Shown piece by piece: positions 9,612 through 17,850 of a stretch of 21,181 bases of DNA. This stretch comes from Welwitschia mirabilis. Taxonomy: Eukaryota; Gnetophyta; Gnetopsida; Welwitschiales. The translations under genes and the position numbers were made by a program. The stretch lies in contig JBOZIK010000001.1 of NCBI GenBank assembly GCA_051453625.1, positions 280,298,710-280,319,890 on the forward strand. The letters run 5' to 3'. Each line of letters begins with the position of its first letter. The first letter of the stretch is position 1. Under the pieces are notes generated by a model. It ran no database searches. It saw only the letters and a list, made by a program, of their open reading frames with translations, and had not been told where the DNA came from.

Positions 9612-9758
9612 ATGTGAAAATTTTATAATGAAATCTAATATATATATAAAAGTGAAAAGAGCTTTGTCTAGCCCATGTTTACAAAGTGAAAAAAGAGCTT
9701 TTGGAGACCAATAGATCAATGTTTTAAAAATATGTGAAAATTTTATAATGAAATCTAA
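9584..9758. repeat. 55-bp direct repeat at the gap edge
   Basis: The 55 bases at 9584-9638 recur identically at 9704-9758, exactly 120 bp later, and the second copy ends at the first N. The spacer also carries two similar words, agtgaaaagagcttt and agtgaaaaaagagcttt, at about 9650 and 9685. This could be a sub-terminal repeat of the inserted element or a collapsed or misjoined contig end. Confidence 0.85.
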
Positions 9759-10605
9759 NNNNNNNNNNNNNNNNNNNNNNNNNNNNNNNNNNNNNNNNNN
9801 NNNNNNNNNNNNNNNNNNNNNNNNNNNNNNNNNNNNNNNNNNNNNNNNNNNNNNNNNNNNNNNNNNNNNNNNNNNNNNNNNNNNNNNNNNNNNNNNNNNN
9901 NNNNNNNNNNNNNNNNNNNNNNNNNNNNNNNNNNNNNNNNNNNNNNNNNNNNNNNNNNNNNNNNNNNNNNNNNNNNNNNNNNNNNNNNNNNNNNNNNNNN
10001 NNNNNNNNNNNNNNNNNNNNNNNNNNNNNNNNNNNNNNNNNNNNNNNNNNNNNNNNNNNNNNNNNNNNNNNNNNNNNNNNNNNNNNNNNNNNNNNNNNNN
10101 NNNNNNNNNNNNNNNNNNNNNNNNNNNNNNNNNNNNNNNNNNNNNNNNNNNNNNNNNNNNNNNNNNNNNNNNNNNNNNNNNNNNNNNNNNNNNNNNNNNN
10201 NNNNNNNNNNNNNNNNNNNNNNNNNNNNNNNNNNNNNNNNNNNNNNNNNNNNNNNNNNNNNNNNNNNNNNNNNNNNNNNNNNNNNNNNNNNNNNNNNNNN
10301 NNNNNNNNNNNNNNNNNNNNNNNNNNNNNNNNNNNNNNNNNNNNNNNNNNNNNNNNNNNNNNNNNNNNNNNNNNNNNNNNNNNNNNNNNNNNNNNNNNNN
10401 NNNNNNNNNNNNNNNNNNNNNNNNNNNNNNNNNNNNNNNNNNNNNNNNNNNNNNNNNNNNNNNNNNNNNNNNNNNNNNNNNNNNNNNNNNNNNNNNNNNN
10501 NNNNNNNNNNNNNNNNNNNNNNNNNNNNNNNNNNNNNNNNNNNNNNNNNNNNNNNNNNNNNNNNNNNNNNNNNNNNNNNNNNNNNNNNNNNNNNNNNNNN
10601 NNNNN
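9759..10605. other. Assembly gap (847 N)
   Basis: The gap lies between the two arms of the inverted repeat. Any reading frame spanning it is meaningless. It hides the interior of the inserted element and perhaps the missing first part of the copia reverse transcriptase. Confidence 0.99.
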
Positions 10606-10678
10606 ATTTTTAAAACATTGATCTATTGGTCTCATCCTTGGTTGCTAGGTTGGACCTTGAATTAAAACAACTAGATGT

Positions 10679-10682
<4 letters not shown>
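10606..10682 (-). repeat. Right arm of perfect 77-bp inverted repeat
   Basis: Exact reverse complement of 9535-9611. Its outer end (gttata) runs directly into a TA microsatellite, which hides any target-site duplication. Confidence 0.85.

Positions 10683-10707
<25 letters not shown>
10680..10707. repeat. (TA)n microsatellite
   Basis: About 14 TA units abut the right inverted-repeat arm. No comparable tract flanks the left arm. Confidence 0.92.
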
Positions 10708-10709
<2 letters not shown>

Positions 10710-10882
10710 CCTTAAAGGCTTTTTGGATTAGAAATGCTCCAATCTTATGTGTAGATGGAATAAGAGTTTTTATGGCCTCACGCAAGCATCTAAGTAATGG
10801 TATAAGATTGACACATTCATCAAGGACCAAGAAGACAATAGGAACAAACTTGATCTGTGTGTTTACTGTAGTTATCTACAGT
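10708..10882 (+). pseudogene. Copia reverse transcriptase relic, middle part
   Basis: After the TA tract the copia homology resumes. It reads a GFLD-like piece of the QPEGF block (about 10717-10730), then L-M-C-R-W-N-K-S-F-YGLTQAS (about 10745-10795, the copia LYGLKQAP block), WYKIDTFIKDQ (about 10800-10835) and LDLCVYC (about 10848-10872). A stop replaces the residue before WYK. Around 110 residues that should come before this, including the first catalytic Asp, are absent between here and 9534; they are deleted or within the gap. Confidence 0.8.
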
Positions 10883-11924
10883 GAATCACTTCTAGAAGCA
10901 TTTTCCATGGAGATATAGGTCACTAGGATAATCTATAATTGTTTTTTTGATCTTCTAGAACTCAAAGCTGAAAGAAACATTCAACTCAAAGTAATACATG
11001 AAGATTATAATGGAGGGTGATTACGTTGTTGCTCTATGCGACGAAGCTAGAAAATATTAGAAAATGAATTCTTCTTTTTAAAAAAATTGGTTTTTTCCTA
11101 CAAAATTAAGTTTTGAGGTATCTAATGATGTGCTGTTGCAAGTCATGCTTAAGTGGCCATAGTTCCTTACTGCAGCCTAGAACCTTGAAAATCTTGACAC
11201 ATAGTCATTACCTCATCTTGGGCGTCCAAGCCCTCTAGGATCCAAATGGTTTGGGAAGCCCAAAATCCCCAAATAACTATGGTTGGGATGTGCCAATGCC
11301 TCAAAAACCCAAAGAGGAGCCAGATACCATTGTTTGATATGTAGTACATCACCTAAAAATACTAAATATGTCCATAAATACCCTATGAAAACCTCATTTT
11401 AGGATCTAATGTTGTTTTAACTATTCCTTTATCATTCAAGCATTCGAGTATGCGTGTGCACACAAAAACTAAGCTATAAGCTCATCCTAAGTCCTGTCTC
11501 ATCCCATTTATCCAAACACACCACAACCCTAAGACCAATCGTTCTAAAATCCTCTTGTATGTTATTGGCATGCATGAGCTCCTTCTATTGCTGATGGGCT
11601 AATAAAGAAGTTGCATTGTTCTTGTTAAATCAAAATTGTCATCATGTTTAATATTTTATGCAAAATCTTTGTCAAGTTTTTGCATTTTGCTAATATTCCA
11701 TTTTCACCTTTAACATGTATCTTCTTTTGTGTGTACTACAATGTTAAAAACCTTGTGATTCCTCACTGCCCCCCCTTCATTTTCAACCTTCAAAGTCATC
11801 ATTAGCATGAACCCTAGCTTCATCCATCCTAAAACCCTATGTAGGGTTTTCTTTGTAGAGTCCACGAAATCCATATGCTCACATTACCGAAATCCAGATC
11901 ACTTTGGTTAGATCAAAATCCAGG
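10883..11924. other. Unassigned ~1-kb insertion splitting the RT relic
   Basis: The copia frame stops after CVYC at about 10872 and resumes just before the VND-M motif at about 12000, so about 1 kb has entered here or the copy was rearranged. A D-L-L-E-L-K-A-E stretch (about 10960-10985) resembles copia RT sequence downstream of YVDD, so part may be a second RT relic. The rest (11050-11900) has no recognisable coding sequence. It includes a C-run (about 11768) and a telo-box-like palindrome at 11831-11850. A solo LTR is possible, but I could not define its ends. Confidence 0.45.
11831..11850. other. Telo-box-like palindrome
   Basis: aaaaccct-atgt-agggtttt is a perfect 8-bp inverted repeat around a 4-nt centre. 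AAACCCTA-type telo-boxes are known plant promoter elements, but no transcription unit can be tied to this one. Confidence 0.6.
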
Positions 11925-12480
11925 ATCATGTGAATTGGGATCCAAATGGTGTTCAATTCTTAAGCCACATGGAAAATAAATTATTTTTGCTTTGTGGCAT
12001 GTTAATGACATGCTTATTACTAGAAGTGACAAGAGTGAACTAAAGCATTTGAAATCAGAAATAAGTAACCATTGTGCAACAAAAGATTTATATCTAGTAG
12101 AGCATATAGTAGGCATGGAGATATAAAGAACAAACTCCTTTGGTTTGAGTTAATAAAAGTACATCATAAAAGTGTTAGACAAGTTTGAAATGACTAATGT
12201 GAATGCTATTAACAAACCTTTAACTTCACATTTTAGATTTAGGGATGATTGTCCCAAGACTTTGGAGTTTAGAGGACCACAAAGGAATATTTTGCCTCAG
12301 CCTAGACATAGCTTATGTTGTTCGATTATTGTGTAGATTTATGAAAAACTTAGTTGTAAGAGGTTGTGGTTTGGAATTGCATTCTCTCTCACCATAGTGC
12401 AATCTTCTTTGCTAAAAATCTTGCTTATTGTGGAAGGAGTAAAATGTAGATGTGTAGTGGAACATAGAATTTTGATGTTC
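11925..12480 (+). pseudogene. Copia RT C-terminal and RNase H relic
   Basis: A nearly continuous frame reads V-N-D-M-L-I (about 11990-12020, the RT active site with the first Asp of the pair now Asn). It continues ELKHLKSEI, then VGMEI (about 12109-12123), KYIIKVLDKFEMTN (about 12155-12200), INKPL, CPKTLE and LDIAYVVRLLCRFMKNL (about 12300-12352, the copia PDIAYAVGVVSRFM block). RNase H is reduced to its C-terminal part, with AKNLAY.GRSK and a shifted N-V-D-V (about 12413-12455, the block that precedes the 3' end of pol). At least three stops and one frameshift are visible, and the RNase H middle, with its DxD and SxxEAEY motifs, is deleted. Confidence 0.82.
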
Positions 12481-13289
12481 CTAAATAAATGTGGCAATGT
12501 AAGTCATGCCTTGATGACAAAAAACCTCATTGTCATCTCTTGAATCCCATTAGATCCCAAAAATCCTCCCATTTCCATTTAAATATTGCTATGGGCTTGT
12601 AATCTCCTTCAAGCTTGATATCTTCCCCTACCCTAATATCGCTCATGCTTTATATCTCTAATTAAATAATAATAATAATAAAGCCCAAATATTAGCGAAA
12701 CCCTAACCCAAATGACCTATCATGTTCTGGCACACAGAAAACTATCAATAAGCTACAAATTGGTCTATAAAAATACCCATTGAACACTTATTTATGTTCC
12801 AATCAAGAATCCAATCATAGTCATTCATCTAATATCTAAAGTAGTGATTCCCCACCAAAACTCTTCTTGCTATCTAAGTTGAAATTTTTCCAAAAATCCT
12901 AATCCAAACATTCATCCAATCATCTAAACCCTAAGAGTAATTATTTTGCAAATAATCGGGAATATTTTAGGCATACATGGGATTCTTGTAAAGCCAATTT
13001 ATTAATAAAAGAGCTGGCTTGTTTTACTACAAGCATAGTAGTTCTTGACATTTAATGTTTTCTTAAATTTCATAAGCTTTGTAAATTTGGATATTTCAAT
13101 ATTTCATTTCATTTACGCTCAGAATTCATTTTCTGTCTCTGTTTATGCTTTCTACTTTTGTTGTTTCAATGGCAAACAATATAAACCCTAAACGATCACT
13201 TTGCCCTTGCAAATCCAGAAAATTGAATCAATCGTCTTCACAAAGATCCAAGCTTCACCCTTTTTATAAAACTCTATGTATGGTCTATC
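12481..13289. other. Unassigned region with telo-boxes and a TATA-like motif
   Basis: No protein domain recognised. It holds a (TAA)n tract (12665-12681), tataaaaa at 12766-12773, and AAACCCTA motifs at about 12698, 12926 and 13183. A Ser/Lys-rich open frame begins at 13145 and is cut by the LTR of the next element after about 48 codons. This could be the 5' part of another transposable element or of an unknown transcription unit that the Sirevirus-like element inserted into; no evidence decides. Confidence 0.4.
12665..12681. repeat. (TAA)n microsatellite
   Basis: About five uninterrupted TAA/AAT units. Confidence 0.85.
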
Positions 13290-13783
13290 TGTTAGGATCA
13301 CAATGGCACCGTAGAGGAAGGGCGAGTAGGGTGTAGAGAAATTGAAATAAATAAAATCTGTGTAGACCAAACCAAGTGAAATGCAGAGATTAATAAAGTA
13401 GTGCATCAATTTTTATAGTAGTTTGGCTCTTTTCCTTCTCCACTCTTAGGGGACTGCAATAGCTTCTAGCCTCCTGGTTCCCTTAGTCTCTTTAAGCAAC
13501 CTTACAATACCCTTATCTCAAGGGTTACCAACTTCTTACCATGTGCTTCTCCCAAGGGACTTAACAGCTTCGCTTAGCCTTGAGCATACAACAAAGTAGT
13601 ATAGGAAGATTTTGATGAAAGGTATGCCTTATTGCGCACTGTGCATTAGCATGGTATTACAATAGCTTAGCATAAAAAGAATATCTTAGTCTGGTATAGT
13701 AAAAGAAGATAGCTTTTTCAGTAGTAAGCTAGGCCATTTTTGAATAGTACAAAAGCATCAGTCCTTTTTTCCAGTGACTTCTA

Positions 13784-13795
13784 AGCTTTTATAAA
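13784..13795 (-). promoter_or_regulatory. LTR TATA box
   Basis: The minus strand reads tttataaaagct in the middle of the inferred LTR, the usual place for the retrotransposon promoter that starts genomic RNA synthesis. Confidence 0.6.
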
Positions 13796-13954
13796 TACAC
13801 TACTAAAATATAGTCATTGGAATCTCGTATCATGTGCCTTTGGTCTTAATTGAAGTGCTAGAAGAACATTTTAGATGTTTGAGCTTTGACTTGTGCAACA
13901 CAATGTTCAATAGGTTTAGCTCTCTGCTCTAGCGTTCACTGTGCGAATGTTCGG

Positions 13955-14068
13955 ATACTATCTAACTATACACAAGGTCAAACGTCCTGGCTTCACAGGA
14001 CAGACATCCCCATACTATCTAACTGCACATAGGGCTGGATCTCTCCATTTCATAGGGCAGATGTCCCA
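13955..14068. repeat. 57-bp tandem duplication in the LTR U3
   Basis: Units at 13955-14011 and 14012-14068 both begin atactatctaact and end with caga.atccc, with divergence in the middle. The first unit also contains a perfect 6-bp inverted repeat, gtcctg...caggac, at about 13984-14001. Repeated modules upstream of an LTR promoter are often enhancer-like, but that is inferred here. Confidence 0.75.
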
Positions 14069-14248
14069 GTGTGTTAATTCTTCAATATTCCTAGTTTTGT
14101 TCAATTCTAGTCAGTTTGCCTAGTTCTGTTGTTGTTCTTCAGTCTAAAAACATCTTCTTGATGACGTTTCATGCTGAGTTTACTTGGTAGGTGTTGTACG
14201 TTGACTACTTTGGTCCACCAGTCATCATTGAAACATATTTCTCCAACA

Positions 14249-14262
14249 ATCTACCCCTTTTA
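14249..14262 (-). promoter_or_regulatory. Polypurine tract next to the 3' LTR
   Basis: The minus strand reads taaaaggggtagat immediately before TGTTGG. This is the usual plant copia arrangement for priming plus-strand DNA synthesis. The upstream words tgtcatcattt also match the common context of Sirevirus-type tracts. Confidence 0.75.
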
Positions 14263-14764
14263 AATGATGACAACTTATTTGAATGCTTGATCAAGGGAAC
14301 ATCAGTAAGATGAGTGCTAGTTGCTTCCCCTGCATTTGTGCTCCAGTTATAGAGTATGTAAAAAAATCTCAAGATTTTGCACACAATACTTAACAAAAGA
14401 TGGTCTTTGCAGACACTTACCACAAGGTTAACCCAATTTGACAAAAGATAAAAAATCAACTAGATAACATGACAATGTGAAATTTGCATTAGAAAAGACC
14501 ATGCACTCTTTCTGAAAAATATTACAAATAAAATACGATAAAACACAACTTACAACTTTTGCCATAAACATAAATTAAGCACAATTTAAGCTTGTTACTT
14601 AGTATTACTTATTCCCCCAATTTGTCATCATTGAAAAACAATATAATGTAGGACACTTAAGATAAAGAAAAAGTTGTTTGTATTAAAAATATAGCTGAGA
14701 GTACAAAGGATGAGCAATTGCTAAATACACAAAGATGGAGATATAGAGAGGTAATCAGAAGACA
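14263..14764 (-). other. 3' untranslated region with a second PPT-like tract
   Basis: About 500 bp between the extra ORF and the LTR. On the minus strand aatgatgacaaattgggggaat (14611-14632) repeats the pattern of the LTR-adjacent tract: TGATGACA followed by a G-run. Sireviruses are reported to carry more than one polypurine tract in this region, so this fits the family. Nothing coding is recognisable. Confidence 0.55.
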
Positions 14765-15888
14765 TTAATCAAGTAAGCCATCATGCTTAGATGTAGTAGG
14801 CTGCTCTTCTTGCTCCTCTTCTTCATCGAACCCAAGAGGAATGTCAAGGCCATGTGTTAGGAGTCCAAAGACGATCCTTTATACTTTTCTGTGCACTTTT
14901 CCTGTAGTGAGCTGGGCTCTGAGTGCAATATCTTTGACTTCGAGAATAACCTCATAAGATCTTTATTAGTAGTAGGCTCTAAACTTGTATTGGAGCCCTC
15001 TTCTTTACGCCTTTTCTTCTCAGGAGGAGGAGTATCTGTCTCCAATTCAGTAAAGATATTCATCTTTTTAAGCGTATAAGGCCTAAGTGATTTGGGCATT
15101 TTCACGAATTCCTCATTTTTATCAACCACAAACTAATGATTTCCCCATATTGTTGTAATGAGTCCACTAAAACACAAGCAAGTATAGCTACCAATAAGAA
15201 ACCAGCTTATGTAGAACATAATAAATTTACACAGATTAATCCTTATGCCAATACCAAAACAAAATAAAATGTATGCACATAGAAGTAAGACTTCATCTTT
15301 ATGACCCAACTTTAGTACTAAGTTATGCGTGGAAATCTAAAATAGTACTCTATATAATGGTTTTAGTTTGTTTGTAGCAATATTTGCCCTCTATATGTTA
15401 TTGCTTCCACACAATTCATATGTAAGTATTTCTTTAGAAATTGCTTTTGATAAAGAACTAACATTGATGATTTCTTGAAAAAGCCCTTCATTCGGATAAC
15501 TAGTGACTAAAGAAATGGGTTCTAAATCTATGTCTACTGGTCTACCAAACGCTTTTGTAGAAAACTTCCAATCAACAAGGTCAAATAACCATACCATTTT
15601 AGTAGAAGCTTTTGTATCAGGCTTAGCGTTGCAGTAAAATAACCATACCATTTTAGCAGAAGCTTTTGTATCAGGGTTCAGAGCATACATCCAACCTGTT
15701 CTTCAAATTTTTTTGGCAATCTTGACTTTATGCCTAAAGGATTCATAGTTTATCCTTCTTTTTGGAGCAATGGGCCTTTTGGAGAAGCAATTTGACTAGG
15801 TGTTGCGATTTTCTAGAGTAAAACACCATTCCTTGTCTGAGGTGGGCTCTTTTCCTTTCCTGGAAGCAGCAAGCTTTGTTTTAATCAT
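14765..15888 (-). pseudogene. Extra ORF in the env-like position (broken)
   Basis: The frame starts at ATG 15888 with a short basic N-terminus (MIKTKLAASRKGKEP) and runs on the pol strand toward a stop at 14765, about 375 codons with interruptions. Visible in order: a W-L-F-Y-C-N-A-K segment; an 18-residue tandem duplication (about 15583-15690); FGRPVDIDLE...YPNEG (about 15480-15560); a hydrophobic stretch, NLCKFIMFYISWFLIG (about 15165-15215); a Lys/Glu-rich segment with PPPEKKRR (about 14990-15020); and a frame-shifted acidic tail, FDEEEEQEEQ (about 14800-14830). Sireviruses often carry an additional, env-like ORF between pol and the 3' LTR, and the middle resembles the 'putative plant transposon protein' type. 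I cannot assign a function. The hydrophobic part alone does not establish a membrane protein. In-frame stops lie near 15391 and 15140. Confidence 0.6.
15583..15690. repeat. 54-bp in-frame tandem duplication
   Basis: Units at 15583-15636 and 15637-15690 differ at only a few positions. On the minus strand each encodes PDTKAS(A/T)KMVWLF plus five more variable residues. Since 54 is a multiple of 3, the reading frame is kept. Confidence 0.9.
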
Positions 15889-16350
15889 GATGTGAAGTAG
15901 AGGATGGCATAGAGGATAGAAGACAAAAGGTTAGAGAAAGACAAGGAAAATTACAAAAGAATGAATGAAAATGACTTCATGTTGATATTTAAAGACCTAA
16001 GAGAAATGGGGCGTCCATGTTGAGTTATGTTTGTAGAGAAAAGTGACCATTTAGCTTGAAAACAATGGATATTCGGGTTTTAAAGAAAGGATTTTTCACA
16101 GAATGAAATGGCAGGTATCCAAATAAAAAGATGGGAAGTCCAAGCTTGCAATAAAGGTAGACTTTAACCCAAAGAAGATAGATCTTTAACATAAGCTAAT
16201 CTTGATGAATGAATTTGACTAGAACCAGAACAAATAGAGATCAGAATCAAGTTTAGAGAAGCAACATATAATCGAGTTATTTCAGATTCGAGACTAAAGA
16301 AATCCAGTTTGATGATGACAAAGGTGAGTTCAATTTTAGAACTTAACATT
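15889..16350 (-). other. Spacer between pol stop and extra ORF
   Basis: About 460 bp with no convincing coding sequence. The minus strand has tttgtcatcatcaaa at about 16310-16325, a word that recurs near the two polypurine-like tracts further along the element and is common at the end of pol in plant copia elements. Confidence 0.5.
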
Positions 16351-16904
16351 TTAAGCTACACAAAGACAAGCCACTATCCCTAGATTTTCACTAAGAGAAA
16401 CAAATCTCTCTTTGCTTAAAGTCTTTGTCATAATATCAGCTATTTGATCATTCGTTTAAATATACTCTAATGAAGTCACTTGACATGAAATGAATGAAAA
16501 GATATCTAATGTCAATATGTTTGGTTCTGGAATGTTGGACATGATTTTCAGTTATGTTAATGGCACTAGTGTTGTCACAATAAAGTTTGATTGTATTGAC
16601 TTCGACACCAAAGTCAACCATCATTTGCTTCATCCATCGCAGTTAAGCAGAACAGGCACCTATTGCAATATATCTAGGTTTAGCTATGGATGAGGACGTA
16701 GTATTTTGCTTCCTCCCTAACCAAGAGACTAGATAATTACCCATTTAAAAGCAAGCTTCACTAGTGCTTTTTTGATCATCTATACACTTGACCCACTATG
16801 CATCACTATAGCCCATAAGATTGTGTGGTGTCACAAGGATACCACAAACCCTAGTTCTGCATAAAGTATTTGAAGATTCTGTTGACACATATTAAATGAA
16901 ACTC
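16351..16904 (-). pseudogene. Sirevirus-like RNase H (inactive)
   Basis: RNase H removes the RNA strand during reverse transcription. In order on the minus strand: YSDA...CIDDQKSTSEAC (about 16755-16825), YLVSW (about 16720-16740), SIAKPRYIA (about 16668-16692), WMKQMMVDFGVE (about 16600-16635), YCDNTSAIN (about 16555-16580), HSRTKHIDIRY (about 16505-16540), then in a shifted frame NDQIADIMTKTLSKERF and a final TAA at 16351-16353. The catalytic Glu of the S.AEAEY motif is Lys (codon 16679-16681). A stop follows YSDA, another interrupts the TACS-like segment, and a frameshift lies near 16450. Pol ends here, in the normal place. Confidence 0.9.
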
Positions 16905-17850
16905 TTTTTAGTTTGACTGATATCTGGCACAAATTCCTACATTATGGGCTATATCAGGCCTATTGGCTCTTACATATGACAAACTACTAGTCAATCGTTT
17001 GGAGAGTTTCTGATTTACCTTTTTGCCTAATTCATCTGAACTAGTTTTATTGTTTGTTGATAAGGGAGTCTCAGACTCCCTGGAATTGATCATTTCGTAC
17101 TTAGCTAACACATCTTGAATGTATTTGGATTGACTGATGAATATTCCATCTCAAAATTGTTTAATTTGAAGCCCCACAAAGAAGTTTAGTTCACCAACTA
17201 AGCTTATTTCAAATTCATTTTGCATATGTTTGGCATAATGTTGAGGAAGATCATTGATCCAAACAATATATTATCAACATAAATTTGAACAATTAAAATG
17301 CCTTGATTTTCACGTGTTATAGATAATGTTGGATTTGCACTCCCCTTAGAAAATCCACTATCAACTAGAAAAAAATTTAATCTCTCAGACCAAGCTTCTA
17401 GAGCTTATTTCAAACCATATGAGGCTTTGTTCAATTCATACACATGTTTAGGGAACTTAGGATCAATGAAACCAAGGGCTTAAGCAACGTAAACCTTTTC
17501 CTTGATATAACTATTTAAAAAAACACTTTTGACACCCATCTGATATAACTTGATTTTATGATAGTAAGCAAAAGCAAGTAATATCCTTGTGGCTTCAAGT
17601 CTAGCCACTGGAGCAAAGGTTTCACCATAATTAATTCCTTCTTGCTGACTATAAGCTTGATCTACTAACCTAGCCTTATTTTGGATCATGTTGTGATTTC
17701 CATCCTTTTTGTGTTTAAACACCTATTTAGTTCCTATAATGAGTTTTCCTTTAGGAGTAGGAATTAAAGTTCCAAACTGACTTAACTCTTGTTGCATAGG
17801 AATCTTCCAAGCTTCATCATGTTTTGCATCTTGGAATGCCTTGGGTTTTA
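16905..17850 (-). pseudogene. Sirevirus-like reverse transcriptase (inactive)
   Basis: Motifs in order on the minus strand: WKIPMQQELSQF (about 17785-17825), KLIIGTK, a TAG (17723-17725) where Trp is expected, then VFKHKKDGN, NKARLVDQAYSQQEGINYGETFAPVARLEA (about 17595-17685), YQMGVKSVFLNS (about 17510-17545), an LNKASYGLK block (about 17412-17440), QIYVDNILFGS (about 17255-17290), and NRPDIAHNVGICARYQ (about 16915-16965). Two active-site aspartates are changed: Asp to Gly in QMD (17534-17536), and the last Asp of YVDD to Asn (17270-17272). Several further stops are present. The sequence clearly matches the plant copia RT but cannot be catalytic. Confidence 0.93.

Larger units (their letters stand above)
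13290..14248 (-). mobile_element. 3' LTR of minus-strand Sirevirus-like copia element
   Basis: On the minus strand the sequence begins TGTTGGAG at 14248, directly after a purine tract, and ends ...TCCTAACA at 13290. That gives imperfect inverted termini (TGTTGGA/TCCTAACA) and a 959-bp length. A TATA motif (minus tttataaaagct) lies at 13784-13795, dividing it into about 450-480 bp of U3 and a similar R-U5. U3 carries a 57-bp tandem duplication at 13955-14068. The 5' LTR is not in the window, so the boundaries rest on termini, PPT and promoter position, not on comparing two LTRs. Confidence 0.75.

Noticed and set aside
9724-10665. Two ~300-codon open frames on opposite strands
   Set aside because: They exist only because the 847-N gap contributes no stop codons; only about 20-30 real codons flank it.
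9506-10715. taccttaa on both sides of the inverted-repeat element (9506-9513 and 10708-10715) as a target-site duplication
   Set aside because: The words lie more than 20 bp outside the arms on both sides and do not abut them; likely chance in AT-rich sequence, perhaps worth revisiting after gap closure.
10865-10882. Small perfect hairpin actgtag-ttat-ctacagt
   Set aside because: A 7-bp stem in the decayed RT relic; expected by chance at this window size.
11167-11352. 61-codon Trp-rich minus-strand frame
   Set aside because: No family resemblance, and it lies in the unassigned insertion; length is within chance for this composition.
12690-13190. AAACCCTAA motifs as an interstitial telomere repeat
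   Set aside because: They are single scattered motifs, not a tandem (TTTAGGG)n array; better described as telo-boxes.
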